A DNA stretch of 64,000 nucleotides from Ornithodoros turicata (taxonomy: Eukaryota; Arthropoda; Arachnida; Ixodida; Argasidae), in NCBI RefSeq assembly GCF_037126465.1, contig NC_088202.1:130276123-130340122 (forward strand). Direction: 5' to 3'. How positions within the stretch are numbered: position 1 is the stretch's first letter; every line of letters begins with the position of its first letter. Below are positions 30,601 through 37,185 of the stretch, piece after piece. The notes under the pieces were generated by a model. It made no database searches, was not told the DNA's origin, and saw only the letters and a list, made by a program, of their open reading frames with translations. A program made the position numbers and the translations under genes.

Positions 30601-32364
30601 GTCGACTGTATATCCCTGACCACCACAAATTGAAACCGAAAAAACGCTTTCGAGACGCGATGTTTGGGCTGCACATGCAGTGGTACGGTGAACAGAGGTG
30701 TTCAGCTCAACGCCAACAAAATTTCGATATTTAACCGGAATTTCACCGAACTGTAGGCCTCACACGAATGTTCAGAATTCGTTGGCAATCCACGACTGCC
30801 CTGACGATGCATGAAGCGTACCGTGGTTTTCCATCTGACTGGGGCGGACTTTAAAGTGGCAGCTGCACACAACTCTCTACTAGTTTCGGCTTCGTTTACT
30901 GAAAGTGTAGCAATGCATTCGCAGATGAGTGTACCTCGGAATTTTAGCGCGTCGTTTTGCAGCAGTTCTACTATACATGTTCATCACTGTTACTGCTACG
31001 TACAATTTCCAGCGCACATCCCGCAACAGCTTTGTAATAAGCTGCTATCATATTCGAGAAAAATCAAATATTCAAACTTTTATGAATATTCGAAAACTTT
31101 GAATATCAAATTTTCAAATATGAATTGAATATTGCAAATACAGTTGCCGCCCGATTTTTCGGACTCGGAGGGAATCGCACAAAACTCCGAATAATTGAGC
31201 TGTCCGAAAAAATGAATTTCGCTTAAATAAACCTTGCTAAGCCCTAGTAGGCTGGAAAAATTTGTGGATGCTTTCCTAACGCGCTTCCAGCTCTGCCTGA
31301 TAACATCAGATTCTATTTCCCGAAGCGACATTTCGTCAATGTACACTGTCAGAGGCACCGCCGTCATCAAGTCCGCAAGTCGGCTTCACCTAACGCATGC
31401 GTGCTCTAGGTGAAGCTGCCATGGCCAAGTCCAGCGCACTAACGCTGTGCCCTCAAAGCTCTTCTGGCCATTTTAGACACTGTAATACATCGGTCCTCAC
31501 TGTGAGGCGACTCATTATTTCAGTTCCCACATCGCCACCAGCAATGGGGTAAAGTATTGCTCCTGGTGATGGAACTCCTCACTCATCATCATCAAATAAA
31601 GTTACTTTTGTTGTTAGAAAAAGTGCTTTATATGTCCAGATACATACGAAAGTATCCAAAACTTTGTCAAGCAGAGAAAGTCTTGTTAATTCAAACTTTC
31701 GATAAGTCATACAGTAAAAAATCTGTGGTCCCTCGGGGTTTGAACTCGTGAGAGTCTACTGTAAATGTATGCAACGTGCTTTCCATTTTCTTTTTATTGT
31801 CTTTTCTTTGTTCAGTCCTTTGCCCCCTCTTCTCTTCCTTTAGAGTTCCAAGAACTGTGTGAACTTGTGTTCTGTACTTCTGTCTTCTTGTGCATCGTAT
31901 GCAAGTGGCCTGTAACATGGAAACATTGTGCTACATTCCTCTGTAATGTTCAGTAATTTCTGCTGCTTCCTCAGCTTGAACCAACACACATAACCCATTT
32001 ACACATGTGCCTACTTTCTAATCTGCATGTTCATACAGTTTAATTTGCACAATAAATCATGTAACTCTCAGTAATCCCCTCTTTCTTCCCAGAGCGTCTG
32101 TCTGTCAGTACAGGCAGTATGGCAGGCGTTGTGGCAGGTGCCGTGTTCATCATCATTACCCTGGCAGCTGTTGTAGCATTTTTGGTGGTGAGACACCGTC
32201 GTCTGCAACGAAGTTTTGTATCCTTTGCGAACACTCACTACGACACTCGCTCCGGAGCCACAACGTTCACCACCGCCTCTGAGGTGCACGAAATGGACGA
32301 AGAGGAGGAAGATGAACCAGTCATCCGCGGGTTCTCAGACGACGAACCTCTGGTCATTGCGTGA
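504..32364 (+). CDS. SORL1: SORL1 (sortilin-related receptor, SorLA/LR11) orthologue, 3' part: 19 coding exons
   Basis: Type I membrane sorting receptor; in characterised animals SorLA shuttles cargo between Golgi, endosomes and plasma membrane through VPS26/retromer, GGA and AP-1 adaptors. The exons are 504-623, 1187-1303, 4388-4642, 6468-6632, 8892-8981, 13560-13637, 13712-13843, 16873-17001, 18699-18816, 20461-20636, 22130-22236, 22457-22567, 24129-24384, 24535-24633, 25187-25330, 25418-25680, 28241-28521, 29197-29387 and 32093-32364. All have AG/GT borders and matching phases. They encode eight LDLa repeats, six FN3 domains, a 22-residue membrane helix and a tail with FANTHY (human FANSHY), an acidic run and [11 protein letters not shown] (human GFSDDVPMVIA). 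About 1,033 residues are present, close to the corresponding part of the roughly 2,200-residue human protein. The VPS10, propeller and EGF parts are outside the window. Odd points are Thr-rich linkers between LDLa repeats and heavy transposon load in introns. The identity is very secure; exact splice borders are predictions. Confidence 0.96.
1187..1303 (+). CDS. SORL1: SORL1 window exon 2: LDLa repeat
   Basis: Acceptor ttcttag, donor gtaggt; 117 nt, phase 1-1. It encodes [20 protein letters not shown] and [11 protein letters not shown], a complete LDLa repeat with an intact acidic calcium-binding cluster. It joins exon 1 through a split valine codon across a 563-bp intron. Confidence 0.94.
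1431..2247. mobile_element. hAT-like nonautonomous element with AAGTATTT subterminal repeats
   Basis: The ends are inverted copies of CCAGACTTGTAC (1431) and GTACAAGTCTGG (2236-2247). Both subterminal regions are crowded with AAGTATTTAAAATA-like repeats in inverse orientation, a layout typical of hAT MITEs. The flanking 8-mers gttgcagc and gtcgcaca match only partly, so the insertion is old. It lies in the intron after exon 2. Confidence 0.6.
3483..3612. mobile_element. hAT-type element end with ATTCGAAT palindromes
   Basis: Starts TAGGGGTGTGCAGATATTCG and continues with many ATTCGAATCGAATA palindromes. TAG-GGTGTGC ends are characteristic of one hAT MITE group. The opposite end was not found, so the copy is truncated or nested in the surrounding hAT relic. 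Confidence 0.45.
3934..4069 (+). pseudogene. hAT transposase C-terminal remnant
   Basis: A short + frame reads [20 protein letters not shown] followed by a stop at 4069. DAERSFSxYK is the conserved C-terminal dimerisation-region motif of hAT-superfamily transposases. Nothing upstream continues the frame (stop at 3931), so only the tail of the gene survives. GCGGAATT-rich sequence on both sides (3417-3480 and 4140-4200) may be the subterminal regions of the parent element. Confidence 0.55.
4388..4642 (+). CDS. SORL1: SORL1 window exon 3: two LDLa repeats in one exon
   Basis: Acceptor atttcag, donor gtgagt; 255 nt, phase 1-1. Two adjacent LDLa repeats are encoded without an intron: RCGASRFQC to [10 protein letters not shown], then TCPSWKFRC to [10 protein letters not shown]. 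Other LDLa exons here carry one repeat or less, so an intron was probably lost here or never gained. The preceding intron (3.1 kb) holds two hAT-type relics. Confidence 0.95.
4681..5341. mobile_element. TTAA-flanked (piggyBac-type) MITE, copy 1
   Basis: Bounded by TTAA at 4681 and 5338. Ends are AGGAGTACAGAG and (inverted) AGTAGCACAGAAG. About 660 bp, no transposase. It is the inverse of the copy at 23415-24077 and also resembles 37182-37770. TTAA duplications are the hallmark of piggyBac-type transposition. Lies in the intron after exon 3. Confidence 0.65.
5341..6019. mobile_element. PIF/Harbinger-like MITE abutting a TTAA MITE
   Basis: Inverted ends AGCTTGATTCACACATGCG (5341) and the complement of AGGCTCATTCGCACATGCG (to 6019). 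A TTA trinucleotide flanks both sides (5338-5340, 6020-6022), the Harbinger-type duplication. About 680 bp. It sits exactly at the TTAA end of the neighbouring MITE, implying insertion into that site. Confidence 0.55.
6468..6632 (+). CDS. SORL1: SORL1 window exon 4: Thr/Pro-rich linker plus LDLa repeat
   Basis: Acceptor cttgcag, donor gtgagt; 165 nt, phase 1-1. The first 19-20 residues form a Thr/Pro-rich linker ([16 protein letters not shown]), followed by an LDLa repeat CASWMFHC to [10 protein letters not shown]. The linker looks like a mucin-type O-glycosylated spacer, which vertebrate SorLA does not typically have between these repeats; that functional reading is inference. Confidence 0.93.
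7056..7409. mobile_element. hAT-type MITE with 8-bp target duplication ATTATGAA
   Basis: Ends TAGGGCCTGACTTTTT and (inverted) TAGGGCCCGACTTTTT. ATTATGAA is duplicated perfectly at 7048-7055 and 7410-7417. The 354-bp body carries repeated ACCCGAAT motifs and no gene. Located in the intron after exon 4. Confidence 0.8.
7712..8055. mobile_element. 345-bp hAT-type MITE family, copy A
   Basis: Ends TAGAGCCTGAAG and (inverted) TAGAGCATGAAG, with target duplication AATATTTT at 7704-7711 and 8056-8063. The body contains GGTAAAAATCGGGT and AATTCGGGGTGCAAATTCGG motifs common to all family members. Confidence 0.8.
8664..8838. repeat. Inverted repeat, 34-bp arms
   Basis: GTTAAGTAACATGGTGACAA at 8664 is matched by its complement ending at 8838, with arms of about 34 bp and a 107-bp spacer. 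It lies just before exon 5 and is probably the core of a small foldback transposon. Confidence 0.55.
8892..8981 (+). CDS. SORL1: SORL1 window exon 5: Thr/Ser-rich linker and first part of an LDLa repeat
   Basis: Acceptor cctttcag, donor gtaatg; 90 nt, phase 1-1. It encodes a second Thr/Ser-rich spacer ([16 protein letters not shown]), then [10 protein letters not shown], the first two cysteines of an LDLa repeat. The repeat is finished by the next exon 4.6 kb downstream, so the intron cuts the domain after its second cysteine. Confidence 0.85.
9149..9292. mobile_element. 345-bp hAT-type MITE family, copy B (truncated)
   Basis: Keeps only the distal 144 bp of the family, ending in ACTTCAGGCTCTA. 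The other end is missing. Confidence 0.7.
10307..11160. repeat. 152-bp tandem repeat array, about 5.6 copies
   Basis: The unit starts CTGGGAACGCCCATGGATGC. Copies begin at 10307, 10459, 10611, 10763, 10915 and 11064. The first four steps are exactly 152 bp and the last 149; the final copy is truncated and more diverged. The array lies in the 4.6-kb intron that splits an LDLa repeat. Confidence 0.9.
11314..12445. mobile_element. pogo/Tigger-like element with TA duplication
   Basis: Ends CAGTAGAATCTCGTTAATTC and (inverted) CAGTGGACTCTCGTTAATTC; TA flanks at 11312 and 12446. Terminal regions repeat AATTCGAA. The interior (1.13 kb) has an unrecognised + frame to 12050 and no intact transposase. 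Confidence 0.65.
13560..13637 (+). CDS. SORL1: SORL1 window exon 6: second part of the split LDLa repeat
   Basis: Acceptor actttcag, donor gtgtgt; 78 nt, phase 1-1. It encodes [16 protein letters not shown] and [11 protein letters not shown], completing the repeat begun in exon 5 with the four remaining cysteines. The usual SDE of the calcium cage is EDE here. Only 74 bp of intron separates it from exon 7. Confidence 0.9.
13712..13843 (+). CDS. SORL1: SORL1 window exon 7: LDLa repeat
   Basis: Acceptor attcacag, donor gtaagt; 132 nt, phase 1-1. It encodes [19 protein letters not shown] and [11 protein letters not shown], a complete LDLa repeat, plus a short TTPS spacer. Confidence 0.95.
13944..16292. 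mobile_element. hAT-type relic with ATTCGAATA termini, carrying a nested MITE
   Basis: ATTCG/AATAC-rich palindromic sequence at 13944-14070 and again at 16205-16292, the latter ending ATTCGCACAGCCCTA, resembles the TAGGGGTGTGC/ATTCGAAT family. The ends are too diverged to prove they belong together. MITE copy C lies inside. Confidence 0.3.
15515..15859. mobile_element. 345-bp hAT-type MITE family, copy C
   Basis: Both ends are intact (TAGAGCCTGAAG, inverted at the right) with a perfect target duplication TCCATTAG at 15507-15514 and 15860-15867. Orientation is opposite to copies A and D. Confidence 0.85.
16873..17001 (+). CDS. SORL1: SORL1 window exon 8: last LDLa repeat
   Basis: Acceptor tcttgcag, donor gtatgt; 129 nt, phase 1-1. 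It encodes [20 protein letters not shown] and [11 protein letters not shown]. It is the last LDLa repeat before the fibronectin block, and the repeat has one extra residue between cysteines 2 and 3 (YQGNE). Confidence 0.93.
17095..18086. mobile_element. pogo-like element (TTTTTCGGACT ends) with nested hAT MITE
   Basis: Left end CAGTCGCCAACGGATTTTTC, right end (inverted) CAGCCGCCAACTGATATTTC. Copy D of the 345-bp MITE family is inserted inside at 17276-17620. No transposase frame is evident. Lies in the intron after exon 8. Confidence 0.5.
17276..17620. mobile_element. 345-bp hAT-type MITE family, copy D
   Basis: Both TAGAGCCTGAAG ends present; perfect target duplication AGGATAAT at 17268-17275 and 17621-17628. 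Nested in the pogo-like element. Confidence 0.85.
18699..18816 (+). CDS. SORL1: SORL1 window exon 9: FN3 domain 1, first half
   Basis: Acceptor ccttcacag, donor gtgagt; 118 nt, phase 1 to phase 2. It encodes [11 protein letters not shown] and [18 protein letters not shown]. The LTWQPP signature is the core tryptophan of an FN3 domain. The usual Y-x-V-x-Y strand is weak here. Confidence 0.88.
18817..20460 (+). other. Intron between SORL1 exons 9 and 10
   Basis: No coding sequence is recognised. Near 19228-19280 it contains short palindromes around GGTACCACTT, and a segment at 19375-19400 (TTTAACCCCAAAACACAAGG) resembling 18210-18240. These are probably ends of an unclassified repeat. Confidence 0.4.
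20461..20636 (+). CDS. SORL1: SORL1 window exon 10: FN3 domain 1, second half
   Basis: Acceptor tattgcag, donor gtacga; 176 nt, phase 2 to phase 1. It completes FN3 domain 1 with the [14 protein letters not shown] strand (the conserved LxPGxxYxxxV pattern) and several N-glycosylation sequons (NET, NMT, NAT). Confidence 0.9.
20691..21543. mobile_element. pogo-like MITE with GATACGAAT ends, copy 1
   Basis: Ends CAGTAGAATCTCGATGATAC and (inverted) the same; TA follows at 21544. The 853-bp body matches the copy at 26325-27127 in inverse orientation, including a (CCA)n stretch near 21233. No transposase. Confidence 0.75.
21649..21991. mobile_element. 345-bp hAT-type MITE family, copy E
   Basis: Ends TAGAGCCTGAAG and inverted TAGAGCCAGAAG. 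Target duplication ACCATATG / ACCGTATG (7 of 8) at 21641-21648 and 21992-21999. Confidence 0.82.
22130..22236 (+). CDS. SORL1: SORL1 window exon 11: FN3 domain 2, first part
   Basis: Acceptor ggttgcag, donor gtaaga; 107 nt, ending in phase 0. It encodes [13 protein letters not shown] and [18 protein letters not shown], the classical N-terminal strands of an FN3 domain. Confidence 0.92.
22457..22567 (+). CDS. SORL1: SORL1 window exon 12: FN3 domain 2, middle part
   Basis: Acceptor ctttcag, donor gtaggt; 111 nt, phase 0-0. It encodes [13 protein letters not shown] and [14 protein letters not shown], the Y-x-V-Y and PGxxY strands of FN3 domain 2. The next exon supplies the last strand. Confidence 0.9.
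23415..24077. mobile_element. TTAA-flanked (piggyBac-type) MITE, copy 2
   Basis: TTAA at 23415 and 24074; ends AGTAGCACAGAAG and (inverted) AGGAGTACAGAGG. Inverse of copy 1. It ends 51 bp before SORL1 exon 13, so the acceptor's upstream context was changed by the insertion. An 84-codon frame shared with copy 1 shows mostly nonsynonymous differences, so it is unlikely to be a gene. Confidence 0.7.
24129..24384 (+). CDS. SORL1: SORL1 window exon 13: end of FN3 domain 2 and start of FN3 domain 3
   Basis: Acceptor ccctttag, donor gtaagt; 256 nt, phase 0 to phase 1. It encodes [17 protein letters not shown] (last strand of FN3-2), a linker, then [18 protein letters not shown] and [10 protein letters not shown] (FN3-3). 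No intron lies at the domain boundary. A TTAA-type MITE ends only 51 bp before this exon. Confidence 0.92.
24535..24633 (+). CDS. SORL1: SORL1 window exon 14: FN3 domain 3, end
   Basis: Acceptor ctcttcag, donor gtatgt; 99 nt, phase 1-1. It encodes [17 protein letters not shown] and [10 protein letters not shown], completing FN3-3 with the L-x-PGTxY-like strand, cysteine replacing tyrosine. Confidence 0.91.
24804..25162. mobile_element. 345-bp hAT-type MITE family, copy F (degenerate, with G20 run)
   Basis: Recognisable ends TAGACCCTTGAAG and GGCTCTA, with the family's internal motifs in worn form. A run of 20 G at 24844-24863 replaces the GGGGGG segment of other copies. It ends 24 bp before exon 15. 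Confidence 0.65.
25187..25330 (+). CDS. SORL1: SORL1 window exon 15: FN3 domain 4, first half
   Basis: Acceptor cactccag; donor gttggt, a weaker GT site. 144 nt, phase 1-1. It encodes [21 protein letters not shown] and AWVYGVYKV. The downstream intron is only 87 bp. The exon lies 24 bp after a degenerate hAT-type MITE. Confidence 0.88.
25418..25680 (+). CDS. SORL1: SORL1 window exon 16: FN3 domain 4 end and FN3 domain 5 start
   Basis: Acceptor ctttgcag, donor gtaaga; 263 nt, ending in phase 0. It encodes the [20 protein letters not shown] strand of FN3-4, then [12 protein letters not shown] and [11 protein letters not shown] of FN3-5. As in exon 13, two domain parts are fused across the boundary. 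Confidence 0.93.
25765..25870. repeat. Near-perfect hairpin, 45-bp arms
   Basis: The arm at 25765-25809 pairs with 25826-25870 with one mismatch (AACAACGATAAAAC against GTTTTATCGTCGTT), leaving a 16-nt loop. It lies 84 bp downstream of the exon 16 donor, inside the intron. It could fold in the pre-mRNA; it may equally be a tiny transposon relic. Confidence 0.8.
26325..27127. mobile_element. pogo-like MITE with GATACGAAT ends, copy 2
   Basis: Ends CAGTAGAATCAAGATGATAC and (inverted) CAGTAGAATCTGGATGATAC, flanked by TA at 26323 and 27128. It matches copy 1 throughout in opposite orientation, about 50 bp shorter. Confidence 0.78.
27251..28193. mobile_element. GC-rich hAT-type element with 8-bp duplication TGTGCCCT
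   Basis: Inverted ends around AGCACTGCACGG (27254 on; complement at 28176-28190). TGTGCCCT is repeated at 27243-27250 and 28194-28201. The subterminal regions are rich in GGGCCGGGC-type repeats on both sides. No transposase frame is recognised. It ends 47 bp upstream of exon 17. Confidence 0.7.
28241..28521 (+). CDS. SORL1: SORL1 window exon 17: FN3 domain 5 end and FN3 domain 6 start
   Basis: Acceptor cttacag, donor gtaagt; 281 nt, phase 0 to phase 2. It encodes [15 protein letters not shown] and [17 protein letters not shown] (FN3-5), then [19 protein letters not shown] (FN3-6). A hAT-type insertion ends 47 bp upstream of the acceptor. Confidence 0.94.
29197..29387 (+). CDS. SORL1: SORL1 window exon 18: FN3 domain 6 end
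   Basis: Acceptor tgtcgcag, donor gtaagg; 191 nt, ending in phase 1. It encodes [29 protein letters not shown] and the final strand [13 protein letters not shown]. It closes the sixth FN3 domain, which matches the six of vertebrate SorLA. Confidence 0.92.
29854..30608 (+). mobile_element. Tigger/pogo-like element with TA duplication
   Basis: Ends CAGTCGACCTGCGTTTATCC and (inverted) CAGTCGACCCACATTTATCC; TA at 29852 and 30609. The body is 755 bp and keeps only the tail of a transposase gene. Confidence 0.75.
30208..30497 (+). pseudogene. Tigger/pogo transposase C-terminal remnant
   Basis: Two frames together resemble the C-terminus of pogo-group transposases. The first reads DDDIVSVSS near 30247; after a frameshift, the second reads [14 protein letters not shown] and ends [13 protein letters not shown] before a stop at 30497, with AATAAA overlapping it. 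The Q-x-TIxDFF-like ending is typical of this group. The catalytic DDE part is absent. Confidence 0.55.
31141..31380. mobile_element. Fragment of TTTTTCGGACT pogo-like family
   Basis: Starts CAGTTGCCGCCCGATTTTTC after TA at 31139, like the elements at 9306 and 17095. No matching right end is found; the right limit is approximate. Confidence 0.4.
32093..32364 (+). CDS. SORL1: SORL1 window exon 19: transmembrane helix, cytoplasmic tail, stop
   Basis: Acceptor cttcccag; 272 nt to TGA. The membrane helix is coded at 32125-32190 and followed by a stop-transfer RHRR. The tail holds FANTHY at 32224-32241 (retromer VPS26-binding motif in vertebrates), an acidic cluster DEEEEDE at 32296-32316, and a GGA-type DDEPLV in the terminal [11 protein letters not shown] at 32329-32361. 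Helix and tail lie in a single exon. These motifs distinguish SorLA from other LDLa/FN3 proteins. Confidence 0.97.
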
Positions 32365-35295
32365 TCCTAGATGCTGGTCTGAGTGAATCTCCAGTCTGCT
32401 ATGGTAGAGCCCGCATTTGTAGTCTGCTCAGTGTGATCAGTGTGGAAGTCCTTGGAAGCCAGAAACTATAGCTCCTCTGTGCACAGTCACGGTGTCTGCT
32501 TAGTGCCTTGTCGTACCACGTGTGGGCCGGTGAACTGGCCGGTGTCATACCACTGCTCTGTCTTCTAGGTGTTCAAAGGGGCATGTCTAGAATTTCTCGC
32601 ACTGCAGATATGCACAATGTTTGCTACTTAAATTTTTCAAATATTCTCAAAGTGGTGGTAGAAAGTGATGCAACACCCATTTTTAAGCTTGTGGCTTAAA
32701 CACTGGTTGGGCAGTCTTAGAAATACATTTCCATCTTAAGCCGGAACAGTAGGGGTAGATAACAGTAGATAAACAGGAAGGGGTGGAACAGGTAGTGATA
32801 TCCATCTCTTCTTGTTCATTCATCCGGTCATTCGGTCTTCTCTGACATGGTGGGCAATGTGTGTCGCTGACTAGCCTATGTATTGCTCTTCACGAAAGGC
32901 TCGTTTACTTTTGGTTTTTGCTGCACGGTGGTATTACTTTTGCATTGTCTTATTACCAGTGTCACATGATCAGTGTAATGTGAGCAGCCAGTGTTAAGCT
33001 TTCATTGAGCCGCTTGGAATATAATCCCATCTTGCACTGCTTGAGGAGCTTTGAAGAGGAGCAAAGTATTTTTACTTGACAATCGATTTTGTAAGGACAG
33101 GTAAAAGGGAGAACAGACAGCTGTAGGCTTCCAGGAGCCTCTGTACTGATTACACAGAACTCCCGAGTGAGCCCCCGCTTATGCAGATGAGCATACACAC
33201 ACATTTATGCCTCGTAGGCACAGCCACTCGTACACAGACTTCATTTAGCTCAGTCGTGCACAGAAGGAAGTATTCCTATTACCTGCAACCATTAAATGGT
33301 GCACTGTTAAAATGCATGCACTTACATATTGCTCATGTACGTTGGATGTTATCACAACGCTCCTACGTTAGTACCCTAGGGATAAGGACCTTAATAGCTG
33401 TAGGTAATTTGAGGTTTGCATTTGTGCTCGTATCTGTTTTACTGTTGAATATGATGTTCGACACCAAAGAGTAAGCACTGCTGTTGTGGGGCACTGATGA
33501 TTTATATTTCGAACTGAAGATCTTGTTATTGCTTTTATATTTTATGTCATTGTAGTATTCTAGATACCCTCTACATTGTGTCTTTCTATTGCCAATTCTT
33601 TATGCAACCCTGCAAGCATCACAGAAAGGCTGAGTTTTGCATCTCATCTGTGGGTGGTGATGCAATGTGTTAGCATGAGAGACAAGGACTAAATGCATTT
33701 TTCGGTAAGATCCCTCGTGCATGGTAGGACAACTTCCTTGGAATAATACAGTGCCTACTAGACATCTCTCTTCAACACTGTTTAATGAAATACGAGGATA
33801 CTAGTTAGCAAATTATCTGCGTAGTGAAAAATAATTGCTGCGCGACTGCTCATCAACACCTTGGAGTGTATTGCATTTGTCTCGCGTTGTGACAGCTGAA
33901 GTTCCACTTTAGTTCTCACACGTCTTGAGGGTTAGTGATCCATTTTCTCCCTTCCATTCATTTTTAAAGAATGGTCCTTGTGGACTTGATCTGCTTATCA
34001 TTATGTGTTCCATTATCTGTAAAACGTCACTGTAAGATGCTACTGGTAAGATGTGCAGCATAATCATGTAAGGATCTGATCTTGAGATCTGGAAACCTGT
34101 TGCTTTATAAACTTTCTCTCCTTTGTTATGCCGAGATAACCTTAAATTGAGGATGCTGTTGCAACCGTTTTTTTGGAAAATCGGTATGTTTCTTTTAGAT
34201 CGAATATATTGGTCAATACATCGTAAGATGGGCTGTCTGCATGTCCTAGTTACAGCTCCTGTACTTTTGGTGTTACTTTTTAATGTTTGTTATGTTACTT
34301 TTGTGCAATAGCCAAAAATTTTCTTTCTTTAAACAGGGAAAATATACAGTTTTAGCCTTCTGAGTGAACAAAATTTGTTTCTCAGCAAAGCTATATAAAA
34401 GAATTCAGAAGGGTATTGCCTCAGCACTTGATGTCCGTTAGGGCTATTTGTGTGTGCAGATGTGCAAGTTTAAGTGTCTAGTGGAGAGTACAAAGTACAG
34501 TATAGCTTTATTCATATACCCTTTATTTGCATTGCAATGTGTCAGTCTGTTGCTCATGATGTTCTGTGAAAGTTGTTTCGTGGTAGTATCCATTCTGCGA
34601 GTCAACATATTAAATGGCTATATTGCTATTTTTATAATTTCTTTTGTATGTTGTGACCATGTATAGCTAATGAAAGTCTGATCCTAAAGTGTTCCCCCGC
34701 TCCTGAGTCACTTTTGCGTTTAACATAGGATGTGCTGTGAATCCTAGGTGTGACTGGATCTACAAGCAAGCATTCCTGTCAGATGGTCGCAGTGTTCTCA
34801 TGATATGTGTTCAGTGAAAACTGTTATAATTTTCTTTGAAGTGGTAAATAGCATATAAATGACACAGCCACCCCACTATTGGAAAGGAAAAATCGGCGTT
34901 TTGTACTAAATTACTATACTGTAAAAAGTCATCAGGCGACCTCTCTATTACTAAATGCATTTCATGCATGGTTTTTTTCCCGATAATCTTGTCCATATTT
35001 GGCCATATTTCCTCTCGGTTGTAGTGCTTTTTCGCATTTTTTTGTTAATGATGCTTTTTACCACTTTGCTGGGTTAGTGCAGTGTTAGGTAGGTCAGGTC
35101 TTGCTTGGCTTGCTTATTTTCAAGATCATTCATTTTAGTCTTGAGTGGTTTTCTTTGAGGAAAAAGAATCTGTGATACCTATTGTGTCTGCAAATTCTAA
35201 CAGAGGAAAACATTGCATTTTAATGAATGCATGCCATGTATGTACAACATTTGTGGAGTACAGTGGGTTTTAATAAAAGATATCCACATAAAGTG
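32365..35295 (+). other. SORL1: Putative SORL1 3' untranslated region
   Basis: No further open frame or recognisable repeat follows the stop for about 2.9 kb. The base composition is T-rich, and the stretch lacks the MITEs that fill the neighbouring DNA, as expected for a transcribed UTR. The end is set by the poly(A) signal at 35272; ATTAAA variants at 33291 and near 34608 could give shorter transcripts. The extent is inferred. Confidence 0.5.
35272..35277 (+). terminator. Candidate polyadenylation signal AATAAA
   Basis: First canonical AATAAA after the SORL1 stop that I see, followed by a T-rich stretch (gatttctctttgtatttc). This makes it the best candidate for the main transcript end. Confidence 0.45.
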
Positions 35296-35544
35296 AGGAT
35301 TTCTCTTTGTATTTCAACGAAGCACCATGTCCTCCACATGCTGCTAGTTTCACTGTGCACCAATGATGATGCACCTGACCAGTGACCCTTACATGTTTCT
35401 ATTTTATATGACTGTCCTTGCATGAGGATTGGCAGTGCACGGTGTTGGTGTCAACAGGGGTGGGGGCAATTAAGTACCCCTCCTGAGACCGCCTGAAAGG
35501 GAGCCAGAAAGACACCTTTCGGGCAGAAACCCTAGTAGCACATA

Positions 35545-35830
35545 TTGTGGCCTCGATGTTGCAGCAATGTTGCGAATGTTGTCCAATGTAGGGCCACATT
35601 TATCAACACCTCATTCACCTTCATCAACAGTTCCTGCAACATTGTCAAAAGTGGACCAACATTACTTGCCATTCAGCAATGTTCATGCAACATGGCAGAG
35701 CAACGTTTGAGAAACGTTGCGGCCGAACGTTCCGGCAGCATTGTCAGTGGACCAACGTTACTGCAACGTTCATGCAGCATGGCAGAGCAACGTTGGAGGA
35801 ACATTGCGGCCCTACGTTTCCTAAACTTTG
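35545..35830. repeat. Imperfect tandem duplication rich in GCAACGTT
   Basis: A roughly 95-bp unit (AGTGGACCAAC, GCAACATGGCAGAGCAACGT, CGTTGCGGCC) occurs at about 35651 and again at about 35746, with shorter related pieces from 35545. Dense AACGTT/AACATT half-palindromes make the region hairpin-prone. No gene is recognised. Confidence 0.6.
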
Positions 35831-36229
35831 TTTAATGACTTTCCAGAAACATAACACTGCTAGCACTCTCACCACCACTGTAACGCTCTTACCAACAGAG
35901 GAAACCTAAGAAGCCGCTTTAGGACCTTAAGGGAAAAATCTGAGCTGGTATCCCAAGTGGATCCACTTGAAAAACAAGTGGAACAAGGTGCCATTAGAGT
36001 CACCAAATAGGGAGCAGAGTAGCGATACTGAGCCACGTCCGCGAGCGAGCCCCCCATCTTGTGTCCGGCGCGGCTGCGTCGCCTAATAATGGGACGCCGC
36101 GTGACACGATCGGCCCAATCGCGGACACCGAACGGCGGCTCCGGCGCGGAAAACGAATGCGATATGCTGTACCCCTATTTAATCTTGGGGTGATTCTAAA
36201 AGTGATTGAAAAAGTGATTCTAGATGTCA

Positions 36230-37185
36230 TTAAAGGAGCAGTCTAGAGGCCCACAACTTTGTTTCTGTTTTTGGTCAGTATGGAATGTTAGGCGGCCGAA
36301 AACAGTTTTCCCACAATTAGCGCAACCGTAGCGAAATTGGGATGCCTGCAATAGCTCCCCGAACCTCCCGTGCGCGAAACACCCTCCTTCGCCTTCACGA
36401 TAGGCACGTGATGAGCGCCACCACGCGCGTCACTATGTGACGCAAGTGGTAAGGACGCTCCTCATTGGACCTCGGATCACATGATCGAGGTGAGCAACAT
36501 CGCGCAGGCCGGAGCGTCTGCTACCGCTTCGGAGACGCCATGCGTTCTCCGGCTACGTGATGTCCGAAACGGAGGGTTTTGAAGGCTGTCCACGACACAA
36601 CCACGATTTTTTGGGACCGCAGACACCACGGGAAGAACGTGTGGTGCAGCCCAACTGCGCTTTTACAGCGAAAACCCCGTGCTTCCCGACAGTGTGCAGC
36701 CTGTCCGACCGTTTTCACCGCGCAGTTGATTCAGTGGCGAACAGGTGGCGCCACAATACCACCGCCATCGCATGCTTTCTGCTACTGTGAATTCTGAGAT
36801 TGCACAGAAGCCACGGATATATTATTCTTGCGATCGTAATCTTATTTTCTCAGGCTGCATATATGCGTTGTTTTTTTCTTTAGAAAACGTGATATAAATC
36901 ATATAAAGAATAGAAGTCTACAAGAAACAGCTCGCAATGTTCGTAGCACACGGTTTTTCCTACGAACGAATGAGGGGCGCTCTACCACCAACGTCACAGT
37001 AGAGTGGGTGTGGTCTGCAGTTGGAGCGCTCCGGCCTGTCACCGCGGGAGCGATTTTCCAAATCAATTGCGCCGTGGTGAAACAACTTTGGACAGAAATA
37101 TTTTGTGGGAATGCTTTTCACATACTGCTTTACAAGATGACAGCAGTTTTTGACCAAGTTAGATACCACTTTAATGCTCCTTTAA
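36230..37185. mobile_element. Second type of TTAA-flanked MITE
   Basis: TTAA at 36230-36233 and 37182-37185 with AGGAGCA ends in inverted orientation. About 950 bp without a transposase. Its right TTAA is shared with the next element. Confidence 0.5.

Larger units (their letters stand above)
29508..31761. mobile_element. pogo-like element containing nested elements
   Basis: Left end CGGTAGACTCGCATTAGTCC and right end (inverted) CAGTAGACTCTCACGAGTTC, with TA at 29506 and 31762. The 29854-30608 element and a TTTTTCGGACT-type fragment (31141 on) lie inside. It occupies most of the intron before the last exon. Confidence 0.55.
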
